This document shows positions 9,232 to 19,522 of a DNA stretch of 64,000 nucleotides, piece by piece (within the stretch, counting starts at the first letter, position 1; every line of letters starts with the position of its first letter). Source of the stretch: Choricystis sp. odSpoLacu1 (Eukaryota; Chlorophyta; Trebouxiophyceae); contig OY253652.1 of the NCBI GenBank assembly GCA_958009055.1, forward strand, positions 1 through 64,000, written 5' to 3'. The notes beneath the pieces were generated by a model. It had not been told where the DNA came from and did no database searches. It saw only the letters and a program-made list of their open reading frames with translations. Both the position numbers and the translations under genes were made by a program.

Positions 9232-11097
9232 ATGCGGCCGCCCTTGCCAAGTCTCCGCTCTCAACCCACCCCACCCCACACCCCACAGTCTGGCCCCGTC
9301 ACCCGGTCGCGCAGCAATGCTGCCGGCGTGTCCCCGTCCGGCCAACCCACGCGGCACGCTCCCCCTGCCCGTGGCCCTGCTCCACCGCCGCGCCGCACGC
9401 CGCCCCCACCCCGCATCGCGCAGCGGCCGGTGCTGGCGCCGCCGTCGCCCGCGCCGGGGGCGGTGGATCCGCGGGCCATGCTGCATGCCAAGGTAAGGGG
9501 GAGAGGTGAGGAGGAGGAGGAGGAGGAAAAGGAGGCGTTTTTCTTTGGCTCGTCGCTCTCACTCCAACCACCACCCCCTCCCAGGCCTTTTACGCCATGT
9601 CCTCCGGCTCCCTGGCCTTCATCCTGCCTTTTCTCAATGTCTACTTGACATCCCATGGCCTGACTGCCGCCCAGATCGGCGTCCTGGCGGCCGTCCGCCC
9701 TTTCGTCGGCGCCCCGGCCGCAGCCGCTGTCGCGGCCGTCGCGGACGCTAGCGGCCGCCACCGCACCCTGCTGGGCGGCTGCTTCATTGCCGCAGCGCTG
9801 GGTCGTCTAGCCATCCCGCTCGCACCAGGCGACTTTGGCGCCCAGATCGGCCTCGCGATCGCCACGGAAGCCGCTGCCGCCCCCGTCCAAGTGATCGCAG
9901 ACGCGGCCGTGGTAGCCGCTGCCGCCGCCGCCCCCACCGGCGACGGCTACGGCCGCGCCCGCCTGTGGGGCGCGGTGGGGTGGGGTAGTCTGAGCCTGGT
10001 GGCGGGCTGGCTGGTGGCCGCGCGCGGCGTGGAGGCAGGTGAGAGATGGAGGAGTGAGAGAGGGGTGAAGGGAGGGGGGTCTATTGCCCCCCTCTGGGGG
10101 CTAACTATGCACGTTGCTGGCTGGCACGTGCGTCGCGCAGCGTCGTGACGTGGCGGGCGGGGGCGGAGGCGCATGTCCCTAGGGCGCAGGGTATTGGAGG
10201 AGGGAGTCTTGCGAGGTCACCTTGAGCTCTGCTTGATTGATGCCTCCCCTCCCCCTCTTTCCTCCCACAAAACTCATTTCTTTCTCACCTCCCCCTTCTT
10301 TCTCTTTCACCACCCTTCACCAACACACCAGGCTTCGCCGCCTACGCTGCCGCCGCCGCCTTTGCCCTGGCCCCCACCCTCCTGCTCCCCGTCGGCGCGC
10401 TCACCTCCAAGCCCACCCGCGGCCGGTGCCCCACCACCACGTCCGAGCCTTCCCTGGCCGCGCGCATCACCACCCTGCTCACCCCGCGCGCCGCCTGTTT
10501 CTATGGGCTGGCCATTTGCATGGGGTTTGCCGCCTCAGTCTCAGCTTCCTACCTCCCCATCTACCTGCACGACACGCTGGGCGGGTCCAAAGCGATGCTG
10601 GGGGCGGCGATCGCGGTCGCTTGCGCAGCAGAAATCCCAGTTTTCTACTTCTCCACCACCCTCGTCTCCAAGCTGGGGTCCCGCCGTGTTCTGGACATCG
10701 CCGCCATCGCGTTCGTGGTGCGTCTGCTGGGGTACACGATTGCAGGGCGCGCCGCTGGACCCGCAGCCGTCGTCCCCCTGGAAGCCTTGCACGGGCTCGC
10801 CTTTGCGGGTGCTTGGGCTGCAGGCACGGAGCGCTGCGCCGCCCTTGCCCCCCCTGGCCTCAAGTCGACGGCACAGAGTCTGTTTTCGGCGGCGTACATG
10901 GGGGTGGGCGGCGGCGCGGGCGCCCTGGTGGGGGCGCCCTGTACACGTCGGGCGGCCCTGAAGCCTGTTTTCAGGGTTCAGCAGTCGCCCTGGTCGCAGC
11001 GTGGGCGCTGCTGTGTGTCGCGGAGGCAGCCCTGGCCGAAGAAGAGGTCGGAGTGGTCGCCGCGCCGCGCACCGCGCTGGCGTCGAGTGATGAGTGA
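9232..11097 (+). CDS. Major facilitator superfamily transporter (MFSD6/MFS_1_like)
   Basis: Three exons read well: 9232-9492, 9585-10038 and 10332 to the end. Splicing joins AMLHAK to AFYAMSSGSLAFILPF, the typical first helix of MFS_1_like (MFSD6/nucleoside-symporter-like) proteins, followed by NVYLTSHGLTAAQIGVL. About eleven hydrophobic helices follow, among them YGRARLWGAVGWG, the family's 'R--G-iGwg' motif after helix 4, and a central basic loop. The product is a membrane transporter of unknown substrate. Near 10928-10935 the frame breaks in a G-run. One additional G restores GGALYTSGGPEACF and an AALAEEEVG tail ending at 11097. A 47-bp GTGGGG...TTTCAG intron would also restore frame but would delete that family-like segment. 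The N-terminal 80 residues are disordered and the start is uncertain. Confidence 0.75.
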
Positions 11098-11687
11098 AGA
11101 AGAAGTAGAGCCTTTCTCCTTTTTGATTTTTGTTCGACAGTGTGCAGCCTTTCTGATGATTTTGCAACCACCAAAACACCACGCGAGAGAAAAAAATACG
11201 GGGGGCGAGTTTTTCATTGACCCCGACACACACACAAAAAACAGCAGCGAGTTTTTTGTGTCTGTCCAAACTCGCGGCTCCGTTCTCTCAACGACGTGTG
11301 GCCGTCCTTTCCGCCCCTCCACACGCGTGCAAGCTAGGCTTGCGAGCCTAGATCAATCCGCATTCGGACGCCCGCCCTCCCCCAGGGTGCGTCCAGCCCC
11401 CGCATCGCGCCTCTTTCCCCTTGTGTCTTTCGTTGCCCGACCAACGTGTCGGTTGGCCAGTCTTTGAAGATCCCACGATGCTGGATGGACGCAACAGTGT
11501 CCACTACGTCCTTGGATGGGCAGAGGGGGGGCACGCGTGCCGGCGTGCGGCCGCGGGGGCCGAGCACACCGACGCCATGCGCCCTCGTCGGTCGGAAAAC
11601 AACGAGCTGGCCAACCACCGACCCTTCCTCCCCTCCCGCAGAATACACCCCCCCCCTTTCACCATGGTCCATTAAGACAATCAACAC
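11098..11687. other. Intergenic; nothing recognised
   Basis: 590 bp between the MFS gene and the amidase-like gene. The first 200 bp are A/T-richer than the surroundings, consistent with 3' UTR. The rest is the presumed promoter of the amidase-like gene. Confidence 0.4.
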
Positions 11688-14069
11688 ATGCTCCACCCCA
11701 TCCTCACGGCACTGGCGCTGGCCGCCGTGTGCGTGGCTGCGCCCGCGCCGTCGGGCGCGCCCGGGCCGTCGTCGCCCGTCGCAGCCCAGTCGGCCGCGGC
11801 TCAACCGGCGCCCGCGCCGCCATGGGAAGCGGGGGCGACAGCAGCATCAACACCTGTCGCAACCAACATGTCGTCCTCACTTTTACCGATCGACACCGCC
11901 GCCGTCGCAGCCGCGGAACGCCTCCTCGGGTCCCCGCGCCTCACGGACGCCCAGCGGCGCGGTCTGTACGGCGACGGCCTGCCCTACATCCCGGCCACAC
12001 TGTTCACCCAGCTGGAAGCGTATGCACGGGTGAGAGGGGTGGTGGCGGCTGGGCCGGAGACTGTGGCGGGCGGGGGGCACGCACCGCTGGCGATGGTGTA
12101 TGCTCCGCCCGAGTTCAACGGAGTGAGAGCAGGCAACAAGAGTCACACCAAAGCTGGCGGCGTCGGCGTGAGCAGCGTGGTTGATGGCGACGATGCGCCC
12201 ATCACCTCCATCGCACTGGACGACATGGCGGACGATTCAGCCAACTACGTTGGCGATGATCTGGGAGCAGGTGCCACCGCGGCTGCCGTACTCACCTCCC
12301 TGCCTCGCCTTCTCACCTGGGCGTGCGGCAGCACCTGCAGCGTGCGGGGTGGTGGCGACCCGGTGCTACACTGGCGCGCTCCCGCGCGCACGTCTGCCCC
12401 TCCCTCCCGCCCCCCCCACCCCCGAGGCGCTGGCCTACATGACGGCCCTGGATCTGGGAGCCCTGGTGCGGGCTCGCCGTGTCACCGCGGTGGAGCTGGT
12501 CCAGCTGTTCACCGCTCGACTGAAGAGCTTGGACCCGTTTCTCGAGGCTGTCGCCTTTTTCACCACCGACGCCGCCCTGGCCGCCGCACGCCGCCTGGAC
12601 GCTGAAGCCGCGGCCGGCATGTTTCGAGGGCCCCTGCACGGCGTCCCGTTTGGTGTGAATGACATCTTTGCGGCCAAGGGCGCGCCATCGACGTGGGGGT
12701 TGCGTGCGAACGAGTCGAGAGCACCACCCGACGTCGACGCGACTGTTGTGTCTCGCCTCGCCGACGCGGGCGCCATCCTCATCGCCAAGCTGGCGACTGG
12801 CGAACTGGCTTTCGATGATGTCTGGTGGGGCGGCCACACCAAAAACCCGTGGAACATCCAGCAGGGCGCGTCCGGGTCGTCGGCTGGGCCTGCTGCCGCG
12901 GTGGCAGCCGCGGGCGTCCCTTTTGCGCTCGGCACCGAGACGCAAGGCTCCCTGGTCTCCCCCGCCGCCCGCTGCGGCGTCACTTCGGTGCGCCCCACCC
13001 CCGGCCTCATCCCGCGCACCGGCGTCATGCCGCTGGCCGAGTCGCTGGACAAGGTGGGGCCGCAGTGCCGGTCGGCGGCCGACTGTGCTGCCGTGTTGGC
13101 GGCCGTGCGAGGAGCAGACGGCATCGACCCCTCCGCACGCGACGTGAACACTGCCGACCCTGAAACCATCGACCTTGCCTCGCTCACAGTCGGCATCCTG
13201 CCCAGCGTGCGGGGCAAGGTTGACCCCGTGCTCAGCGCCCTGCGCGCGCGTGGCGTCACAATCATCGATGCCGACGTCAAGTATGTGACGCCCGCCACGG
13301 ATGTGGTGACGACCATCCTGTTGGCGGAGGGGGGGGCATCGTTTGACTACTGGATGAGGAGGTGAGGGTGTGTGAGAAGGGAAAGAGTGCGTGGCGGCGC
13401 CCGCTGCTTCTTTTGCTCACCCTCCCTCGTTTCTCCTTCTCCCTACACAGCAACGCCGCCCGCTCCGTCCTGCGCCAAGACTTCTGGCCCCCCCTCTTCC
13501 GCCTGGCCCGCTTTGTGCCCGCCCCCGAGTACGTTGCCGCCCAGCGCGCGCGGTCGGTGTTGGCGGGGGAGCTGGCGTCCGCTTTTGCAGGCACCACCAT
13601 GGTGGTGCCTGGCAGTGCGGGCAGGGGTGCGGTGCGGGCAGGGGCGCCGACCCCTGCCCGCCGCCCCATCCACGCGTTCATTGGTAACGGCACCGACCTG
13701 ATGGCCGCATCCAACCTGGTGGGTCTGGCCAGCGTCGCTGCTCTACTGGCGTTTAAGCGCATTGCAGGCGCGGCCCCCACCTCGCTTCGGCGCACCGTCT
13801 CCTCGGTCGGCTTCTTTGCGCCGCCCTATGGCGATGCAGTGGTGTTGGCGCTGGCGTCCGCCTGGCAGGCCGCCAGTGATGCCCACCTGCAGCGCCCCCC
13901 CGTGGGCGAGGTGGAGGCGGACATCAAGGTGACCGCGTGCGATCCGTGGTCGCGGTGTCGCACGGCGGGCGGCAGTGGCGGCTGGTGGGAGGGAGGCAGC
14001 AACTTGACTGGTAGCGGGAGTGGTGGTGGCAGCAACCGGACGGGGGGCGGCGTGCCGTCTGCGCGATGA
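11688..14069 (+). CDS. Amidase-signature family protein, catalytic Lys replaced
   Basis: The N-terminus is a signal peptide (hydrophobic LTALALAAVCVAAPAP), so the protein is probably secreted or vacuolar. The amidase domain is clear. It has a glycine/serine signature GASGSSAGPAAAVAAAG with the cis-serine, then GTETQGSLVSPAARCGV with the presumed nucleophilic serine, and a C-terminal block VGFFAPPYGDAVVLALASAWQ. A GTGAGG...ACACAG intron (13362-13450, 89 bp) is well supported because it joins YWMR to SNAARSVLRQDF in frame. At least one further intron or frame change lies between about 12030 and 12400, upstream of TPEALAYMTALDLGAL; its exact ends are unresolved. In the place of the usual catalytic lysine (xVKDxx) the sequence reads GVNDIFAAKG. 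The C-terminus is Gly/Asn/Ser-rich with NLT and NRT, possible N-glycosylation sites. Amidases hydrolyse C-N bonds; activity here is doubtful. Confidence 0.72.
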
Positions 14070-14400
14070 CACACGATTGTTTTTTGATGTCACTCGCGAG
14101 ATGTGTTTTTTTCCCCTGCCTCCCATCCTTTTTTGGAAACACACTTTGTTTTTTTTTGCTTTCATGGTGTAACATCTGGGTGTGTGCTGGGTCGGCAATC
14201 CGATTTTCCCCAGGGTTCACTGTGTTTCTCCACGCTAATCACTCCCCGAAAAAACCGAGTCCCACACACCCCGCCGCAATTCTCGCGATGGCGACGGGGC
14301 CTGTGCCTCGGGTGCCTATGTCTTCTTCCTCTTTTGGGTGTTGTTTTTCTTCGTGGTGTTGACCTCCGTCCCGACATTTCTTTATTGTCCTCTCTCCTAA
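14070..14400. other. Convergent intergenic region with TGTAA element
   Basis: 331 bp between the 3' ends of the amidase-like and B3 genes. A TGTAA pentamer, the polyadenylation signal used by many chlorophyte algae, occurs at about 14168-14172, some 100 bp past the amidase stop. T-rich runs precede it. No gene seen. Confidence 0.45.
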
Positions 14401-15163
14401 TCAAGCCGCCACGTTGCGCGCGATCGAATCGTGCGCGGCGGCCGCCGCCGTGGCGGCCGCCGCGTCCGTCGCCGCGCCGCGCGACACCGCCACGCGGGCG
14501 CCCAGCATGCCCGCCGGAAAGTCGGCGGGGCGCCAAAAGCGCACCGCGTCGCCGACGCGCACGTGGTGCGCGTGGCAAAACTGGGTCCACGACCCGACGA
14601 GGGACCCGGTCAGGCCGTCGCCCCGGCGCTCGAATGTGAAGGACCAGGGCTGATGAGAGGGGTGGGTGGGTGGAAAGGGAGGAGGTGAGCCAAGAAACGT
14701 GCGCAAAAAAAAAACACGCTTCCCTCCGTCCCCTCCTCTCTCACACCTTGTTCCTCTCATCCACCAACACCACCGGCATGCGGGCCGGCGGGTCGCCCGT
14801 CACCGGCACCCGGAACAGGGACGCCAGCCGCGAGGTGACAAACAGGCGCCGCGTGTACGTAGCCGACGTGATGGCGCGCGAGATTTCGCCGCCCGGCGGC
14901 GGGGGGGGCGGCTGCACCTGGACGCGGCGTTGGGGGCGGGGAGGCGGGCGAGGCGGCGCCAGGGACGCGGCCCACGTTGGAAGACCGAAAGATGGGACGG
15001 GCGGGAACGCGGGGTGGGGGGGCTTGCCAGGCTCCCCTCCTCCCGACTCCAGCTCCTGCAGCAGGGTGACGGCCAACAGGATGTCAGACAGGAACTGGGA
15101 CGCCGCGGTGGCTGGGGGCAGCGGCGTGGCGGGCGCGTGCGGCGCAGTGCAGGGTACGGACAT
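14401..15163 (-). CDS. B3-domain DNA-binding protein (plant-type)
   Basis: Two exons (14747-15163 and 14401-14649) around a 97-bp GTGTGA...ATCAG intron, phase 0, give about 221 residues. The B3 fold spans the splice. The first half is RRLFVTSRLASLFRVPVTGD followed by a PVVLVDE strand. After the splice come PWSFTFER and GSWTQFCHAHHVRVGDAVRFW, the canonical 'W---v----L--GD-v-F-r' end of a B3 domain. B3 domains are sequence-specific DNA-binding modules restricted to the green lineage (ARF, ABI3/VP1, RAV, REM families). The N-terminal 100 residues are proline- and alanine-rich and the C-terminus after the domain is alanine-rich. No AP2 or Aux/IAA domain is present, so it is a single-domain B3 factor. 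The ATG at 15163 is the first in frame. Confidence 0.8.
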
Positions 15164-15608
15164 TTGGGGCGCGAAAAGTGTGTGTGTCTCTCCGCGTGCC
15201 ACTCGGGGGCCCGAGTGTCACGCACAGGGGACCACTTGAGGGCCTCGCGCGTGGCCCGCCACACACGGGTGGGGGTGGGGAGTGGGGGAAGGGCGCGCCG
15301 CACACACACGCGCGTGGAAATTGAAAAAAAGAGTAGTTTGTTTGCGCGACGGCGTGTTCATGGACCAACCCCCCCACCCGCGCGTTTTGCACACACGTCA
15401 CCCTCACCGCTGGCGCCACCTGAGACTGTGTTCACGCACTCTCTCACACCCACAGAGCGCTGGCAAACCAGGGCAGAGACTCTGCGCAAAATGTGACCCT
15501 GGTGCACGTTTCAGACGTGCAGCGTCCTCTCCTCCCTCCCTCCCCTGTCCCCCCCCCCCCCCCAAACACTCCCTTGCCTGGGGGCGTCCCCCAGGCAAAA
15601 AAACAGCT
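15164..15608. other. Intergenic with poly-C tract
   Basis: Between the B3 gene start and the tRNA gene. A C-run of 14 lies at about 15550-15563. No gene recognised. On the minus strand the segment just 3' of the tRNA starts with AGCTG and then T-runs (15596-15602 as A's on plus), suitable for Pol III termination. Confidence 0.4.
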
Positions 15609-15752
15609 TGCCCCAGCGGCGGATTGAACGCCGGACCTTACGCTGGCTCTGAAGAAAGAACCCCACCTCCAAGGAGGGAGGATTCGACCACGAGACGTCT
15701 CCCAACGCCTGGCTCTACGAAGCGCACGCTACTACCACTGAGCTACTGGGGC
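15609..15752 (-). tRNA. tRNA-Thr(CGT) with a 71-nt intron
   Basis: Read on the minus strand, the 5' half (15752-15716) begins GCCCCAG TA GCTC AGTGGTAG. The 3' half (15644-15609) ends with a perfect T arm (CGGCG, loop TTCAATC, CGCCG) and CTGGGGC plus discriminator A. Acceptor stem: all seven pairs match. Anticodon stem TGCGC pairs with GCGTA (one G-U). The loop gives anticodon CGT at 15717-15719 with A37. The intron (15645-15715) starts right after position 37, the canonical site. Spliced length is 73. The intron is long and contains a T-loop-like GGTCGAATCC. Its 5' edge and the 3' exon edge share AGAGCCAG. One D-stem pair is mismatched. Identity is moderately sure; that it is a tRNA gene is more certain. 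Confidence 0.72.
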
Positions 15753-16423
15753 GACGGCAGTGTTGCCGAGCGAGTGTCAGAATGGAATTAACACGGGTTT
15801 GTACAGCAAGAGAGGGGAGTGCACAAAAAACGGGGTGGTGCACTCCCCGTCATCACTCCTTCCCCCGCCCACCGTGGATGGCGTTTGTGCGCGTCCTCCC
15901 ACTCCTTCTCTCACCCGCCCGCGGCGCGGGCGGGCCCGGCAGAGACGCGCAACGTGTGTGGATCCATCAGACTCTGCACACGTCCTCGGGAACTGGTGCA
16001 GCTTCGCCCAACTCTCTCGCCACGCCGCCCGCCAGCTGGGCTGCAGCAGGTCAAACATGGCGTGCGCGGTGGGGACGAGGGCGGCGCTCGCGGTGTCGGC
16101 GCTGGCGTCATCGCGGGTCGCCGGCCGTCGGCCTCAGCAGCTGCGTTTTTGTTTTGTTTTTGTTTTGTTTTTGTTTTTCGAGTGCGCAGTCCAGCACTCC
16201 CTTTTCCCTTGGCGCCGCGCGCCCACCCCCCCCACACGCGCGCACGCCCCCTCGCCCACGCACCTGTACGTACGGCAGCGACATGTGGCGCGACACGCGC
16301 GCCCGCCCGCCCCCCGCGAAGGCGCGGCGCGTCGGGGCGCGCGACGGACACCACCATCCCCCGACCTTCCCATCCCCCCTCCCCACAGCACTGCGCCCAC
16401 CCACCCACACCACACACACAACC
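15753..16423. other. Intergenic with (TTTTG)n tract; no gene supported
   Basis: 671 bp upstream of the Bax-inhibitor gene. It carries a pentamer-like run of TTTTG/TTTTTG units at about 16145-16179. The open frames here are low-complexity and I do not support them. A CTCCCCACAG immediately before 16390 could be a splice acceptor of an upstream non-coding exon. Confidence 0.4.
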
Positions 16424-17245
16424 ATGGCGTCCGCCTCCACCCCCTTGTTCGACGCCAAGGCCGACCCCTCCTCCACCACCACCGCCCCCTGCCCCCCCCC
16501 CGGCTACGACCCGGAAGTCGGCTTCGTGGCCGACTATGCCGCCGCCTTTGCCGCCCAGTCGGTGCGGGACGCCTTTGCACGCCGCGTGCTGACCCTCGTG
16601 GCCATCCAGCTGGCGGTGACGGCGGCTGCCACGGTAGGCATCATGTCGTCGCCCCGTGCGATGCTGTACGTCGCCTCCTCCCCGGGCGTCGTCTTTGCTA
16701 GCTGGGCGGCCGCACTTGCCATCACCATCGCCCTCGCCTGCTCTCCCACTCTGCGCACCCGCCACCCGCACAACATGGTGGCGCTGGCGGCGTTCACTGT
16801 GTGCTACGGATTCCTAGTCGCGGTCACCACCTCCTTCTACTCTGCGTCCGCCATCACTGTCGCCCTGGTCGTCACCGCAGTCACGGTGGCCGGCACCGTG
16901 GCCATCGTCACCATCCGCGGCATCGATGCCGCCCGCGGCCGTGGCCTCCTCTTCATCGCGTCCTGGGCTTTCGTGGCCGCTGTCGCCGTCTCCGCTTTCG
17001 TCCGCTCCTCCGCCCTCACCCTGGCGATCGCGGGGGGCGGCGCCGCCCTCTTCGCCGCGTACCTGCTGCACGACCTGGCGTTGATCATGGGGGGGACGTC
17101 GTGGTTGACGCCCAACGCGGCCATGCGCACGCGTGTGGCCTTGGACCCTGACGATGCTGTGATGGCGGCGATCACTTTATACATGGACATCGCCACCCTG
17201 TTCCTCCAGATCGTGCAGCTGGTGCAGGCGGCCCAGGATTCGTAG
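16424..17245 (+). CDS. Bax inhibitor-1 / TMBIM (Lifeguard) family membrane protein
   Basis: 273 residues from ATG 16424, intronless. After a proline-rich cytosolic N-terminus come GFVADYAAAFAAQSVRDAFARRV, the characteristic pre-helix of Lifeguard proteins, and seven hydrophobic segments. The final ones carry FAAYLLHDLALIMGG, in the place of the conserved 'YDTQ-imgg' motif, and LDPDDAVMAAITLYMDIATLFLQIV, matching 'pddYi-aal-LYlDiinlFl-iL'. TMBIM proteins form pH-dependent Ca2+ leak channels in ER/Golgi membranes and restrain cell death. The YD of the usual YDTQ pair is partly changed (LLHD). The family assignment is strong, with the usual length. Confidence 0.88.
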   Translation: MASASTPLFDAKADPSSTTTAPCPPPGYDPEVGFVADYAAAFAAQSVRDAFARRVLTLVAIQLAVTAAATVGIMSSPRAMLYVASSPGVVFASWAAALAITIALACSPTLRTRHPHNMVALAAFTVCYGFLVAVTTSFYSASAITVALVVTAVTVAGTVAIVTIRGIDAARGRGLLFIASWAFVAAVAVSAFVRSSALTLAIAGGGAALFAAYLLHDLALIMGGTSWLTPNAAMRTRVALDPDDAVMAAITLYMDIATLFLQIVQLVQAAQDS

Positions 17246-17416
17246 AATGTGTGGGGACGACTTTTGCATGATTTGTTTTTTTATGTGTATTGAACCAAAC
17301 GAACCAAAAAAACTCGCTTGCTTTGATGTGGGGCGCGTGCACGCACGTACGCTCGTGCCGGGTCGTTTGGGGGGTGTCGCGCGTGGCAAGCAGGAAAACA
17401 CACTCACCTCTCTCCT

Positions 17417-18137
17417 TCACTCCCCCCTTCCACCCCCCAACGCCCACCACCCACCCCCACCACGCGCCTCACTCTCCGCCGCGCTCGCCGCCGCCACGGC
17501 AGCCCTCAGCTCGGCCTTCTTGGACGCCGCCACCACTGCCGCGCGGAAGCGGGCGTAGTCGCTGCGCGCGGCGGCGTCCAGCTGGCCGTGGCAGGGGGGA
17601 GGGGGGATGGCGGACTCCTCCTCGGACAGGGCGCGGCGAGAGGGAGTGAATGTGGTCATTGGAAGCGGCGTTGGGCACTTTATGTTGAGGAAAGGGAGGG
17701 TGAGATGGAGGGCGCGACACGAGACCCCAGCCTTTTCTCCTCCTCCCCTCACTCACTGGAGGGCACACCGGCGGCGGCGGGCCGCCGTAGCCGCCGCCAC
17801 TGCCCACCGACGTGGACGCGGATGCAGACCCGTTGCAAGCACTGGCTGATGAGGCGGTGACGGACGACGGCACACGGACGACGGACAACGGGGGCGCGGC
17901 CTGGTGGGGGGGGGAGAAAAAAACAGCCTCGGCGGCCGGCCTGACGCCTCGGACGCCCTGGCAAGCACACGTGGCGTTGAACGAGGGGCGGCCGAGGGCG
18001 AGGGAGGTGGCAGCGCGTGCGGGAAAAAAAGGATGCGCCTCTCTCACTTTTCCTCTCCCCCACACCTTTACCCCAGCCGCCGACCCCACCAGCCCCGCCA
18101 GGCACAGCATGGTGCAGAACACAGCGTGAGAGAGCAT
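17417..18137 (-). CDS. Small secreted protein, unknown
   Basis: Three exons (18072-18137, 17757-17900, 17417-17677), all joined in phase 0, give 156 residues. Exon 1 is a signal peptide (HAVFCTMLCLAGLVGSAAG). The second splice acceptor follows a strong pyrimidine tract. Exon 2 is serine-rich, then Gly/Pro-rich with cysteines (GGPPPPVCPP). Exon 3 has a more normal helical stretch (DYARFRAAVVAASKKAELRAA). Open frame across all three joins supports a real gene although composition is biased. The third acceptor (ACATAAAG) is weak. Could be a cell-wall or extracellular matrix protein; no homology is recognised. Confidence 0.4.
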
Positions 18138-18242
18138 GCTTTGCGGGGGGGGAGAGGCCTGTGCGCGGGTTTGCGAAAAGAAAAAAGAAGTGAGTTCGTT
18201 TTACGTACTCCTGCCGCACTCCAACCCCCAACCAAACTCACA

Positions 18243-18917
18243 TCAACTGTGCGCCTCCCCTCCCACCAGCACGCCCCCCCCACCCAGAACGTTGATCCAC
18301 GCGTCGCTGTGTTGCTCCGCCGTCATGGGGGGCGGCAACACCTGGTCGCCACCTCCGTAGCCGCCCCCAACGTAGCCCCCGCCGACCAGGGGGGGCAACT
18401 CCAGCACAAAGCCGCCCTCGAACGCCAGCTGGCCTGTAAAGGCAGGAGGGTGCGTGTTTCGGGGGGTGGTGGCGGCGGCCGAGTCGTCAACACTGGTGGC
18501 GTCGGCGGCCGGGAGTGCGGTCTCGTCACCACCCGCCACCGCCTCCTCCCCACCACCACTCGGCACCAGGTACACGGTGGGCACGCCACCGCCCTCGCTG
18601 TCCCCGGGTGCCGTGGTGGCCACCCAGTCGGTGCCGGTGGCGGGCGGCGCGTCAACCGCCGCCGCTGCCTCTTGGTCCGCGTCGCGCGCCGCACGGGCAG
18701 CCAGCTGCCACAAGTCCAGCACAAACGCGGGGCCCAGCACGCCGCGCGGGTTGGGGGGAGGGGAAGGGGAGGGAGCAGGCGGGGTGGCGGCCAACGGCTG
18801 AGCTGCAGGGGCGGGTGCCGCCGCGTTGACCGCGCGTGCGGCGACGTTTACTGCGCGCGCGCCAGCCGACCGCGTGGCGCGCTCGGCCAGCGGCTGCACG
18901 GATGTGATGTCACCCAC
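18243..18917 (-). CDS. Ala/Gly-rich hypothetical protein
   Basis: 225-residue open frame. The frame stays open upstream to about 18970, where TTTGCAG could be an acceptor (giving AAPAAVEQPEVGDITSV), so the true start may lie in an exon not identified. Contains VLDLWQLAARAARDADQEAAAAV and FEGGFVLELPPLVGGGY plus a repeated GGGY unit. Ends EAHS just before a GTGAGT. No domain recognised. It may even be the 5' part of the adjacent secreted-protein gene. Confidence 0.35.
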   Translation of the reverse strand: MGDITSVQPLAERATRSAGARAVNVAARAVNAAAPAPAAQPLAATPPAPSPSPPPNPRGVLGPAFVLDLWQLAARAARDADQEAAAAVDAPPATGTDWVATTAPGDSEGGGVPTVYLVPSGGGEEAVAGGDETALPAADATSVDDSAAATTPRNTHPPAFTGQLAFEGGFVLELPPLVGGGYVGGGYGGGDQVLPPPMTAEQHSDAWINVLGGGGVLVGGEAHS

Positions 18918-19522
18918 TTCAGGCTGCTCTACAGCAGCCGGCGCGGCTGCAAAGGCGGCGGCGTGAGAGAGAGCGATGCGAGTCCATCCTTTATTTTTTG
19001 TGAGAGAGAAGGGGAGGAAGAGAGGCGCTGCGGGGCTGTGTGTTTGGCTGTGTGATGGACAAATCGAATACCATGTTTCAATTGAGGATGGGGCGGGGGG
19101 GGCGCGGGAGAAAAAGGGGCGGACACAACGTGTTCCTCATGACCGCTCCCCGCTCGCTCCCACAGCTTTTCTTGCGCACTCATCCCGATCTGTGTCGTTA
19201 CATAGTTGCGCACATTGTGCGGGGCGGCAAGAATGATTCTTGTCCCGCCCACGAAAAACCAACCCCGGAGAGGGGCGGGGGGGGGGGGGCACGCGTGTTT
19301 GTGAGTGAAGGGCGGGGCGAGGAAGAGAGGGCGCTCGGTTGGACGCCCCCACACCGCGCCCGCCTCCACACCACCAAACCAGGCTGCGTTCTCTCACTCA
19401 CGTAACTCTCTTTCTCATCGGAAACAAGGGAAGGGGCGAAAAGTGGGGGAGATCACACACCCACACAGCACAAGAGGGGAAAAGGGAAAGAGGTGTCTTT
19501 CACAACCTCTCTCACCAACCTC
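18918..19522. other. Intergenic; nothing firmly recognised
   Basis: 605 bp between the hypothetical gene and the plastocyanin stop. A G-run lies near 19278-19289. A minus-strand stretch near 19140-19230 with fairly normal composition (NYVTTQIGMSAQEKLWERAG) could be an unrecognised exon, but no start or splice context convinces me. Confidence 0.35.

Noticed and set aside
15610..15752. Two separate overlapping tRNA genes instead of one intron-containing tRNA
   Set aside because: Only one acceptor stem pair (GCCCCAG with CTGGGGC) and one fully paired T arm exist. The inner TCGAATC segment lacks a matching stem and acceptor end.
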